Positions 57,626 to 64,000 of a DNA stretch of 64,000 nt are shown here, one piece after another; the stretch's first letter is position 1; each line of letters begins with the position of its first letter. A program made the translations under genes and the position numbers. The DNA is taken from positions 248,001 through 312,000 of the forward strand of contig NC_015499.1 of NCBI RefSeq assembly GCF_000212395.1, written 5' to 3'. Source of the stretch: Thermodesulfobium narugense DSM 14796 (GTDB lineage Bacteria; Thermodesulfobiota; Thermodesulfobiia; Thermodesulfobiales; Thermodesulfobiaceae). Below the pieces are notes generated by a model that worked only from the letters and a program-made list of their open reading frames with translations, was not told where the DNA came from and made no database searches.

Positions 57626-58866
57626 GTGAGAAAAGGCTTTCTGAAATAAAATCTCTGGCTAATGCAGCCAGGGAGAAAAAAGCTGTTTTTGGTCCTGATG
57701 TAGATCTCGAAAGATTTAAAGAATTTGTTAAAAGGGATAAGGTTGAAAGTCTGACATCTTTAAAGGCACAGACTATGGAAGCTGCTATTATGAGCGGCAT
57801 GGATATAAAGGAAGAGACTAGAAGTGGGTCCTTTGTCCAATTAAATCACAGCGTTATATATGAAAGCCTTAACGAGAAATATAAAGGTCAACTCCAAATA
57901 ATGAGTACTGATAATGCTATTGAAATGTTTGATTGGATAGAAGATTATTTTTGGAGGGTAGTTAAGCCAGATCAGGACAAATATACTGCAGCAGTTGCGC
58001 TTAACCCTACACATGGCTATTTTATGAGGGTATTTCCCAATCAGCATGTTGAATATCCTTTGCAAGCGTGTTTGCTTGTGGATGAAAACAATATAAGCCA
58101 AAACGTTCATAATATCATAATAGTAGAAGAAGGCGCATCTCTTAACGTCATTACTGGGTGCTCTCTTTCAAAAAACGATGCCGAAGGAATTCATCTTGGG
58201 ATTAGTGAGTTTTATGTAAAAAAGGGTGCAAGTCTAACCTTTACGATGATACACAACTGGGCAGATAACTTTGACGTAAGACCAAGAACAGGGGTATATC
58301 TTGAAGAAGACGCTAGATACGTTAACAATTATATCCTTTTAAAGCCTGTAAAGTCTATTCAATCGGCACCAAATGTATATCTTGCGGGAAAGAATGCTAC
58401 TGCCCAATTTAATAACGTGATATATGGCCTTGGAAACTCATATATTGATCTTGGATCTAAGATGTATCTTGATGCCCCAAACACTCGTGCAGAATCTATA
58501 GCAAGGACTATTGCGGCAGATAAAAGCATAATATATTCAAGAGGAGACATGATAGCAAGGACAAAAGATTTTTGCATGGCGCATCTTGATTGTAGAGGGA
58601 TAGTTTTTTCAAAGGAGGCTACAATGTACGCAATTCCAGCTCTAGTATCAGAGGGTTCCGTGAAAGCGCATCTCTCCCACGAGGCATCAATTGGTCCAAT
58701 TTCTCAAGAGCAAGTAGAATATTTGATGAGTAGAGGCATAGAGAAAGACGATGCTGTTTCTTTGATTACTACAGGCTTTTTGAACCTAAACATTCCTTAT
58801 ATTCCGGCATTTATTGATAATAAGATTAGAGACATTATAAACGCTACTGCAAAGGATGCCCTTTAA
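57616..58866 (+). CDS. sufB: SufB/SufD-family Fe-S scaffold protein (short form)
   Basis: The scaffold that holds nascent Fe-S clusters together with SufC. Its 416 residues are shorter than SufB of the usual five-gene system. The beta-helix core shows HNIIIVEEGASLNVITGC, YVKKGASLTFTMIHNW, CRGIVFSKEATMYAIPALVSEG and AHLSHEASIGPISQEQVEYLMSRGI. No second sufD-type gene and no sufS or sufU follows. This resembles the ancestral two-gene SufBC (Sms) system described in archaea and deep anaerobes. ATG at 57616 is chosen for its distance to AAGGGG; GTG at 57607 is less likely. Confidence 0.88.
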   Translation: MPISEKRLSEIKSLANAAREKKAVFGPDVDLERFKEFVKRDKVESLTSLKAQTMEAAIMSGMDIKEETRSGSFVQLNHSVIYESLNEKYKGQLQIMSTDNAIEMFDWIEDYFWRVVKPDQDKYTAAVALNPTHGYFMRVFPNQHVEYPLQACLLVDENNISQNVHNIIIVEEGASLNVITGCSLSKNDAEGIHLGISEFYVKKGASLTFTMIHNWADNFDVRPRTGVYLEEDARYVNNYILLKPVKSIQSAPNVYLAGKNATAQFNNVIYGLGNSYIDLGSKMYLDAPNTRAESIARTIAADKSIIYSRGDMIARTKDFCMAHLDCRGIVFSKEATMYAIPALVSEGSVKAHLSHEASIGPISQEQVEYLMSRGIEKDDAVSLITTGFLNLNIPYIPAFIDNKIRDIINATAKDAL

Positions 58867-59705
58867 TGAGAGTCTTTTTTGACAAGAAGTCACTAAGAAA
58901 GTTTTTAGAGGAAAAGAGGTCTGCCGGTAAGACAGTTTCTCTTGTCCCGACAATGGGATATTTGCATGAAGGTCACATATCTTTGGTCAGAAGAGCAAGG
59001 GGGATGTCAGGAATTGTAGTGGTGTCAATTTTTGTTAACCCAATACAGTTTGGCCCAAACGAAGATCTGGATAGATATCCAAGAGATCTGGGATCAGATC
59101 TCAGACTTCTTGATAGAGAAGGAGTTGACGCGGTTTTTTGTCCTAATCCTGAAGAGATGTATCCAGAAGAGCAGCTTTGTTTTGTGGAGGTAAAAGGTCT
59201 TCAAGACAAGCTTTGCGGCCTGTTTAGACCTGGTCACTTTAAAGGCGTTTGTACAGTGGTTGCCAAACTTTTTAATATTGTACAGCCAGACTTTGCTCAC
59301 TTTGGTGAAAAGGACTTTCAACAATTGGTAATCTTGAGAAAAATGGTAAAAGACTTAGACTTTCCTATTAAAATTGTCCCATCACCTATTGTAAGAGACA
59401 GCGATAATCTGGCATTAAGTTCAAGAAATTCATATCTAACTCCTGATGAAAGAAAGATTGCTTTGAACCTTAGTAAAGAACTTTTTTGGATAAAAGAAAA
59501 GATAGAATCAGGAAATTATGATATAAAAATTCTTGAAGATTCAAAAGCTAGACTTCAGGAAAAGGGAATAAAACTAGATTATCTTCAGGCTGTTAATATA
59601 GAAAATCTTAATGAAAAATCAGATCTAACTCCCCCTGTCGCGGTTCTTTTGGCGGGTTGGATCGGGAAAGTTCGATTAATAGACAATATTATAGTTGAGT
59701 CATAA
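58866..59705 (+). CDS. panC: Pantothenate synthetase
   Basis: PanC joins pantoate and beta-alanine using ATP. Motifs are VPTMGYLHEGHISLVRRA, SIFVNPIQFGPNEDLDRYPR, FCPNPEEMYPE, FRPGHFKGVCTVVAKLFNIVQPDFAHFGEKDFQQ (read across residues 118-151) and RDSDNLALSSRNSYL. The start overlaps the sufB stop by one base. 279 residues is normal. With coaX at 26590 it belongs to coenzyme A synthesis; panB and panD are not in the window. Confidence 0.95.
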   Translation: MRVFFDKKSLRKFLEEKRSAGKTVSLVPTMGYLHEGHISLVRRARGMSGIVVVSIFVNPIQFGPNEDLDRYPRDLGSDLRLLDREGVDAVFCPNPEEMYPEEQLCFVEVKGLQDKLCGLFRPGHFKGVCTVVAKLFNIVQPDFAHFGEKDFQQLVILRKMVKDLDFPIKIVPSPIVRDSDNLALSSRNSYLTPDERKIALNLSKELFWIKEKIESGNYDIKILEDSKARLQEKGIKLDYLQAVNIENLNEKSDLTPPVAVLLAGWIGKVRLIDNIIVES

Positions 59706-60665
59706 ATGGATTTTTTGATTGGATATTTTGGAGCTGGCAATGTTGGAGATGATGCAATACTCCAGGCATATCTCTTAAAAAACAAAAATCCAGGTAAGAT
59801 ACTTTGGAATTCTAAAAAGTCAGCTTTAAACCACGTGGAGAAAGAAAAAACATTGGATGTTCTGAAGAACATCCTTTTGGCAGATAGAATAATATTTCCC
59901 GGTGGGGGCATTATTCAGGACAAAACTAGCTTTTCTAGCCTTCTCTTTTATACAGGCATAATTTTTATTGCAAGTTTGTTAAAGAAGAAGGTTTACATGC
60001 TGTCTCAATCGTTGGGTCCTATAGGGCACACCAGATCAAAATTTTTTGTTAAGGTACTTAATAACGTTGAGGTTTTGGCTCTAAGAGAGCCTCTTTCTAT
60101 CTCTCTAGCAAAAAGACTTAGATTGAAAAGCGATATTGTTAAAGAAGTTTCTGATATCACTTTGACTATAGATTTTGTTCTGCCAAAAAAAGAAAAGATT
60201 TTTGGGATCAACCTTAGGGCTTGTGAAGAATCTTCAAGGTCAGTTCAAGAGTTAGTAATCTTTTCCGAAAGATTGAGGGGTGAGGGCTTTTTAATAAGAG
60301 GCGTAGCTTTTGACAAAGAAGATGAGAGATTTTTAAAGAGTTTGCCGATAAAGTTTGATGAAATTTTTTATGGTAATTTTATAAATACGTTTAGATCGGT
60401 TGCAGAGTGTGAGGTGTTTGTTGCTACCAGATTTCACAGCGCAGTGTTTTGCACAAAGTCTTTGACTCCCTTTGTTGCAATCGATTACGATCCAAAGGTT
60501 AGAGGCTTTATGAGACAGATTGGTTTAGAGGAATATTGTTACAAATCTCTTTCTTTTGAAAATCTTGTAAAATTTTATAATAATAAAAAATTTGTTGAAA
60601 AACAGATCGCCTTAAAAATAAGTGAACTTGAAAAATTAGCATTTAAAAATTTTGAATTTGTTTAA
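59706..60665 (+). CDS. Polysaccharide pyruvyl transferase, CsaB-like
   Basis: A 319-residue protein of the CsaB family. CsaB adds pyruvate ketals to secondary cell wall polymers, which lets SLH-domain S-layer proteins bind. It shows IGYFGAGNVGDDAILQAYL at the N-terminus, IFPGGGIIQDKTS, VYMLSQSLGPIGHTRSKFFVKVLN and VATRFHSAVFCTKSLTPFVAIDYDPKV. The start directly follows the panC stop. The next gene (wecG/tagA family) also acts on surface polymers, so the pair likely decorates a wall glycan. Confidence 0.87.
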   Translation: MDFLIGYFGAGNVGDDAILQAYLLKNKNPGKILWNSKKSALNHVEKEKTLDVLKNILLADRIIFPGGGIIQDKTSFSSLLFYTGIIFIASLLKKKVYMLSQSLGPIGHTRSKFFVKVLNNVEVLALREPLSISLAKRLRLKSDIVKEVSDITLTIDFVLPKKEKIFGINLRACEESSRSVQELVIFSERLRGEGFLIRGVAFDKEDERFLKSLPIKFDEIFYGNFINTFRSVAECEVFVATRFHSAVFCTKSLTPFVAIDYDPKVRGFMRQIGLEEYCYKSLSFENLVKFYNNKKFVEKQIALKISELEKLAFKNFEFV

Positions 60666-60669
60666 TGCC

Positions 60670-61389
60670 ATGCGAAAATTTTTATTTGACAAAGTTCCTG
60701 TGGATATTATTAGTCTTGAAGAGATATTAAATCTTTTTGAAGAGAGACTTGTTAAAAATTTAGGTCTTAGAATTATAACCCTTAATCCAGAAATGGTTAT
60801 GTATTCAATGAAAAAAAATAATAGCTCAACTATTATGCTTGAAACATTTAATAGAGCAGACCTTGTTGTCCCAGATGGGATAGGGATTGCTATTTTTTTA
60901 AATACAAAAAGAATATGCGGGGTAGATCTTATCCCACATTTTTTGGAGATATGTAAAAAACATGATAAAGGAATTTATTTAATAGGTTCCACAGATGAAG
61001 TAGTTAAATCGCTAAGTGAAAAACTTCTTAAGATGGGAATAAAAGTAGTTGGTTATGAAAACGGATATTTTACTGATTTTAAGCCATCTATAGAGAGAAT
61101 CATTTTATCAGGCGCAACATTTGTAATGTCTGCTATGGGCTTTCCAAAACAGGAGATTTTCTTAAACGAACTTTTTAAAGCTAAGAGCGATATAATTGGC
61201 ATAGGAGTAGGAGGTTCTTTTGATGTTTTGTCGGGCAAAAAAAAGAGAGCACCAGAAATATTTAGAAACCTTGGGCTTGAGTGGTTATATAGACTTCTTA
61301 GCGAACCCACAAGGCTAAAAAGAATGCTTGTTTTGCCAGAGTTTGCTCTGCTTGCATTTTTTTGGAGAATAAAAAATTTTGGAGAATGA
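60670..61389 (+). CDS. WecG/TagA/CpsF-family glycosyltransferase
   Basis: A GT26-type transferase adding N-acetyl-mannosaminyl-like sugars to lipid-linked precursors of teichoic acid or related polymers. Typical stretches are VDIISLEEILNLF, RIITLNPEMV, ADLVVPDGIGIAIFL, IYLIGSTDEVV, FVMSAMGFPKQEIFL, GVGGSFDVLSGKKKRAPEIFRNLGLEWLYRLLSEP (read in parts near residues 180-215). ATG at 60670 fits the family start; TTG at 60652 would overlap csaB. About 239 residues. pyrK follows with 4 bases between. Confidence 0.88.
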   Translation: MRKFLFDKVPVDIISLEEILNLFEERLVKNLGLRIITLNPEMVMYSMKKNNSSTIMLETFNRADLVVPDGIGIAIFLNTKRICGVDLIPHFLEICKKHDKGIYLIGSTDEVVKSLSEKLLKMGIKVVGYENGYFTDFKPSIERIILSGATFVMSAMGFPKQEIFLNELFKAKSDIIGIGVGGSFDVLSGKKKRAPEIFRNLGLEWLYRLLSEPTRLKRMLVLPEFALLAFFWRIKNFGE

Positions 61390-61393
61390 GAAG

Positions 61394-62119
61394 ATGATTG
61401 AAGCAAAGGTTATAAAAACTGAAAAAATTAGCAATTTTCATTTTCTAATGGATTTGAAAGTAGAGGAAAACCTTAGTCCCCTACCAGGACAGTATTTTAT
61501 GCTAAAGTTAAATGACTTAAACGATCCATTTTTTATGAGGCCGTTTAGCGTTTTTGATTCAAATTCTGATAGATTAAGCTTTTTAATAGAAATTAAGGGT
61601 AAGGGAACGAAAATTTTAAGCAAAATGAATGAAGGCCATTTTTTAAAAATACGAGGCCCCTTAGGCAATGGCTTTAAATTTGATAAGATTAAAAGTGCTT
61701 TACTTTATGCAGGGGGAACGGGAATAGCACCAATATTTTATCTGGCAAAGCACCTTAAAAAAGTAGGAATTGAGATAGACGTTGTTTTGGGTTTTAGGAA
61801 CAAGGATAGGGTAATATGTGTAGACAAATTTTCCAATTTTGGCAATCTTTTTGTGTTTACTGATGACGGTTCATATGCAAATAAAGGTACTGTGATTGAT
61901 TTCAAATTAGAAAAGACATATGACTCTATTTTTGCTTGTGGGCCTGTCCTAATGCTTAAGGCTATTCAAAGAAAGCACAGAGGGGCACAGATCAGTTTGG
62001 AATCAGTTTTTGCCTGTGGTGCAGGAGCATGTATGGGATGTGTAGTGAAAAGCATTAGAGGTTATTTAAGAGTTTGCAAAGATGGGCCTGTCTTTAACGC
62101 AGAAGAGATTATATTTTAA
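61394..62119 (+). CDS. pyrK: Dihydroorotate dehydrogenase B electron transfer subunit
   Basis: PyrK passes electrons from PyrD to NAD through FAD and a [2Fe-2S] cluster. The FAD site is FMRPFSVFD, the NAD site starts YAGGTGIAPIFYLAKHL, and the cluster cysteines are in FACGAGACMGCVVK and YLRVCKDGP. Length is 241 residues. The usual partner gene pyrD is not adjacent in this window, so the gene may act with a PyrD elsewhere or in another flavin-linked reductase. ATG at 61394 is supported by GGAGAATGAG; TTG at 61379 is an alternative. Confidence 0.87.
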   Translation: MIEAKVIKTEKISNFHFLMDLKVEENLSPLPGQYFMLKLNDLNDPFFMRPFSVFDSNSDRLSFLIEIKGKGTKILSKMNEGHFLKIRGPLGNGFKFDKIKSALLYAGGTGIAPIFYLAKHLKKVGIEIDVVLGFRNKDRVICVDKFSNFGNLFVFTDDGSYANKGTVIDFKLEKTYDSIFACGPVLMLKAIQRKHRGAQISLESVFACGAGACMGCVVKSIRGYLRVCKDGPVFNAEEIIF

Positions 62120-62144
62120 AGTCGCTAATTTGTAGAATAAAAAA

Positions 62145-62221
<77 letters not shown>

Positions 62222-62231
62222 ACAGATTGTA

Positions 62232-62260
62232 ATTCTAAACTTTTTATAATGTTATGTCAA
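62232..62260 (-). promoter_or_regulatory. Promoter of tRNA-Lys
   Basis: On the minus strand TTGACA (62260-62255), 17 bases, TAGAAT (62237-62232), 10 bases before the tRNA 5' end. The IS target duplication begins on the very next base upstream, at 62261. Confidence 0.8.
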
Positions 62261-62277
62261 TATTTATTTTGAACGTG
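62261..62277 (+). repeat. Left copy of the 17-bp target-site duplication
   Basis: TATTTATTTTGAACGTG stands immediately left of the IS and is repeated exactly at 63754-63770 on its right. Confidence 0.92.
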
Positions 62278-62302
62278 TGTTAACGGACAGTGATATTGTC
62301 AC
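62278..62302 (+). repeat. Left terminal inverted repeat of the IS
   Basis: Outside-in it reads TGTTAACGGACAGTGATA followed by TTGTCAC; it matches the right end at 21 of 25 positions. Confidence 0.88.
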
Positions 62303-62348
62303 CCCTTAAGAAGACAGTAATAATGTCACTATGATGGGAGAGATATTT

Positions 62349-63716
62349 TTGAGTGTTAAGGAATCACGCAGAGTTTTTGTAATTGAACAAGCAATTGAAG
62401 GCAATATCACTAATAGACAGGCAGCTGAAGTTTTAGGCTTAAGTAAACGTCAAATTATTCGTTTGAAGGAGAGGGTGAAAACAGAAGGCGTTACTGGTCT
62501 GGTTCACAAAAATAGAGGCAGAGAATCAAAACAGAGAATACCTAAAGAAACTAGAGAAAGGATTGTTAAATTAGCTCAGGATAGTCTTCACAATGCCAGT
62601 TGTCAGCAAATAGCTGAAATACTTGAAGAGTTTTATAACATAGATGTTTCATCCAAGACAGTAAATCGTATCTTAAAGAAAAATAATATTCCATTAAGTC
62701 ATACGCACAGGTCATCTAAGCTTAAGAGGTCACGTAAACGTTTACCTCAGGAAGGTCTACTTTCTCAAATAGACGCCAGTCCTTTTGAATGGCTTGAAGA
62801 TAGAGGACCAATGCTTTCTTTGCACGGTTCTATTGATGATGCTACTAGTAAGGTTCAGGGATTACATTTTGAACTTCATGAATGTCTTTTTGGTTACTTA
62901 AAACTTATTCAACAAGTAGCACAGAACTTTGGAATACCTAAAAGCATATACAGTGATCGTCATACCATTTTCTTTTCACCTAAAGAGGATAAGTTATCAA
63001 TTTCAGAAGAATTATCTGGGCAAACTGTTCCCTTAACTCAGTTTGGCAGAGCTATTTCAGAATTAGGGATTAGACATATACCCGCTCGTTCTCCACAGGC
63101 CAAAGGACGTATTGAACGTCTTTGGGGCACATTACAAAAGAGACTAACAATTGAACTGCGTATGGCAGGTATATCTACTATTGAAGCAGCAAATGAATTT
63201 CTACCAGACTTTATTAAAAGGTTTAATCAAAGGTTCGCTGTTGTTCCAGATAACCCCAAGTTAACTTATAGCCCTTGCCCTTCATTAGACAAACTAGAAG
63301 AGATTCTATCATGGCATCAAGAACGCAAGGCATCTCACGGCTCTTATATATCTTACCTGGGTCATATTTATCAATTAGTAGATTCTAATGGCAAGGTAAT
63401 ACCTTTAACTCCTAAAAGTACAGTAAAAGTTCTAACTCATCTAGATGGATCATTCAGCGCATTATACGCTGATAAATATTACTTACTACAAGAATTACTC
63501 ATACCACCTAAAGAAAAAGTAAAGAATGGCTCTAAAAACACTTCAACCAAAAAACCTTATATACCTGCTGCAGACCACCCCTGGCGTCATATGGTTATCA
63601 ACAAGTTTAAAAGACCTAATTCAAATTCTAATTCAAGTTCTAATTCAAATTCAAATAGCAATGACAATTCATCATTAGTTGATGAAAGAGGGGTGACAAA
63701 ATCAGTGTCTCATTAA
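62349..63716 (+). CDS. DDE transposase of the ISNCY (IS1202-like) type
   Basis: Residues about 1-135 hold two helix-turn-helix parts (ITNRQAAEVLGLSKRQIIRLKER and the second SSKTVNRILKKNNIP). The catalytic domain has D142 (SQIDASPFEWLED), D203 (IYSDRHTIF) and E256 (KGRIERLWGTLQKR), a DDE spacing of 52 residues between the last two. A beta domain follows, then a tail of alternating Asn and Ser coded by a simple repeat. The last codons lie in the inner right-end motif. TTG at 62349 is preferred because GGGAGAG lies 6 bases upstream; ATG at 62331 or 62334 are possible. No frameshift is present. Confidence 0.9.
   Translation: MSVKESRRVFVIEQAIEGNITNRQAAEVLGLSKRQIIRLKERVKTEGVTGLVHKNRGRESKQRIPKETRERIVKLAQDSLHNASCQQIAEILEEFYNIDVSSKTVNRILKKNNIPLSHTHRSSKLKRSRKRLPQEGLLSQIDASPFEWLEDRGPMLSLHGSIDDATSKVQGLHFELHECLFGYLKLIQQVAQNFGIPKSIYSDRHTIFFSPKEDKLSISEELSGQTVPLTQFGRAISELGIRHIPARSPQAKGRIERLWGTLQKRLTIELRMAGISTIEAANEFLPDFIKRFNQRFAVVPDNPKLTYSPCPSLDKLEEILSWHQERKASHGSYISYLGHIYQLVDSNGKVIPLTPKSTVKVLTHLDGSFSALYADKYYLLQELLIPPKEKVKNGSKNTSTKKPYIPAADHPWRHMVINKFKRPNSNSNSSSNSNSNSNDNSSLVDERGVTKSVSH
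63618..63660 (+). repeat. Simple-sequence repeat within the transposase gene
   Basis: Repeated AATTCA and AATTCT units code for an Asn-Ser run near the transposase C-terminus. Such tracts can change in length between copies. Confidence 0.8.
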
Positions 63717-63728
63717 TTTACTTTTGTA

Positions 63729-63753
63729 GTGACAAAATCAGTGTCCCTTGACA
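63729..63753 (-). repeat. Right terminal inverted repeat of the IS
   Basis: Outside-in (minus strand) it reads TGTCAAGGGACACTGATT followed by TTGTCAC, the partner of 62278-62302. Confidence 0.88.
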
Positions 63754-64000
63754 TATTTATTTTGAACGTGGTGTATAAATTTTTTTTTATTTCTTATTTC
63801 TTTAAAGAATCTTTCTATTAAATTCCTAAACCTTTCGTCAAACATTTCTATACAAAAAATGTCGTTTGATTCAAGAATTTGCCTTGTAGAATTTTTTGAA
63901 CTAACACAAAATATAACGTTTTTTATTTTACACTCTATTATTGCTCCAGCACACATTAAACAGGGCTCAAGAGAACAATAAATAGTAGATCCTTGTATGT
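63738..64000 (-). CDS. tadA: tRNA-specific adenosine deaminase TadA, C-terminal part (cut by window end), 3' end altered by the IS
   Basis: TadA deaminates A34 to inosine in tRNA-Arg(ACG). The frame enters from the right edge and shows GSTIYCSLEPCLMCAGAI, with the zinc-binding PCxxC of the cytidine deaminase fold, then ECKIKNVIFCVS. The 5' half, with the HAE motif, is outside the window. The usual C-terminal helix (FRNLIERFFKEIRNKK) is present. The last four codons, VKGH, and the stop come from the IS right end. Removing the IS and one repeat copy restores a frame ending ...VQNKY and TGA. Confidence 0.88.
   Translation of the reverse strand, partial: IQGSTIYCSLEPCLMCAGAIIECKIKNVIFCVSSKNSTRQILESNDIFCIEMFDERFRNLIERFFKEIRNKKKFIHHVQNKYVKGH
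63754..63770 (+). repeat. Right copy of the 17-bp target-site duplication
   Basis: Identical to 62261-62277. It lies within the last codons of tadA. Confidence 0.92.

Larger units (their letters stand above)
62278..63753 (+). mobile_element. Complete insertion sequence, 1476 bp (ISNCY / IS1202-like)
   Basis: The element is bounded by 25-bp terminal inverted repeats, 62278-62302 and 63729-63753, which agree at 21 of 25 positions and begin TGT. A 17-bp exact direct repeat flanks it. Each end has two copies of a motif of the form GACAnTnATnnTGTCAC: 62286-62302 and 62313-62329 on the left; 63693-63709 and 63729-63745, inverted, on the right. These are probable transposase-binding sites. One transposase gene fills the rest. 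Sequence and exact flanks suggest a recent and possibly active insertion. Long target duplications are known for IS1202-type elements. Confidence 0.92.

Overview
The window is a gene-dense, AT-rich bacterial chromosome segment. It carries about 60 protein genes, tRNA-Ser, tRNA-Lys and one complete insertion sequence. Housekeeping genes (typA, dnaX, recR, rpsF-ssb-rpsR, rplI, dnaG, mfd, pth, infC-rpmI-rplT) are mixed with genes of an anaerobe: a MobA-FdhD fusion for formate dehydrogenase maturation inside a Tat operon, menaquinone synthesis by the futalosine route, a two-gene SufCB system, and a CsaB-type pyruvyl transferase of the kind linked to S-layer anchoring. TTG start codons are very common. 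A thermophilic low-GC anaerobe such as Thermodesulfobium is my best guess. That is an impression from the proteins, not something the window proves.

Layout. 1-1870: tatC (cut by the edge), mobA-fdhD and tatA. 1878-6374: purine permease (-), then typA and alr. 6590-9769: an orphan amino-acid-binding lipoprotein with a strong promoter, an HD-GYP protein, and a decayed tandem copy of it. 9795-15663: glmU, prs, lysR, dnaX, ybaB, recR. 15762-26583: a carbohydrate locus of two GT4-type glycosyltransferases and two GH130 phosphorylases. It is split by a minus-strand operon tetR-mqnD-mqnE-mqnA-mqnC with its own palindromic operator. 26590-32534: coaX, an EF-G-like factor, an overlapping ATP-dependent DNA ligase and an aminotransferase. 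32598-37508: a membrane HD-GYP sensor, a small exported protein, a YchF-like protein lacking switch motifs, and a UPF0280/ApbE-like protein. 37552-43642: tRNA-Ser, rpsF-ssb-rpsR, a DUF2232 protein, rplI, dnaG, tsaE-tsaB-rimI. 43646-49848: a minus-strand operon ending in pth-mfd. 49995-51883: infC-rpmI-rplT-trmH-like. 51916-54515: an orphan sensor and a CstA-type transporter. 54555-62119: epimerase, nifV-like (-), sufC-sufB-panC-csaB-wecG/tagA-pyrK. 62145-64000: tRNA-Lys (-), the IS, and tadA (-, cut by the edge).

The clearest new observations are these. The IS has 25-bp terminal inverted repeats, four copies of a 17-bp internal motif and an exact 17-bp target duplication; it landed on the tadA stop codon beside the tRNA-Lys promoter. 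An acetyltransferase gene can only start at AUU, close to infC, which appears to start at AUA. A split GH130/GT4 locus includes a glycosyltransferase fused to a helical carbohydrate domain. A possible solo right end of an IS200/IS605 element lies before typA. A nearly perfect 17-bp tandem repeat precedes the orphan sensor gene, and a short leader ORF is coupled to cstA.
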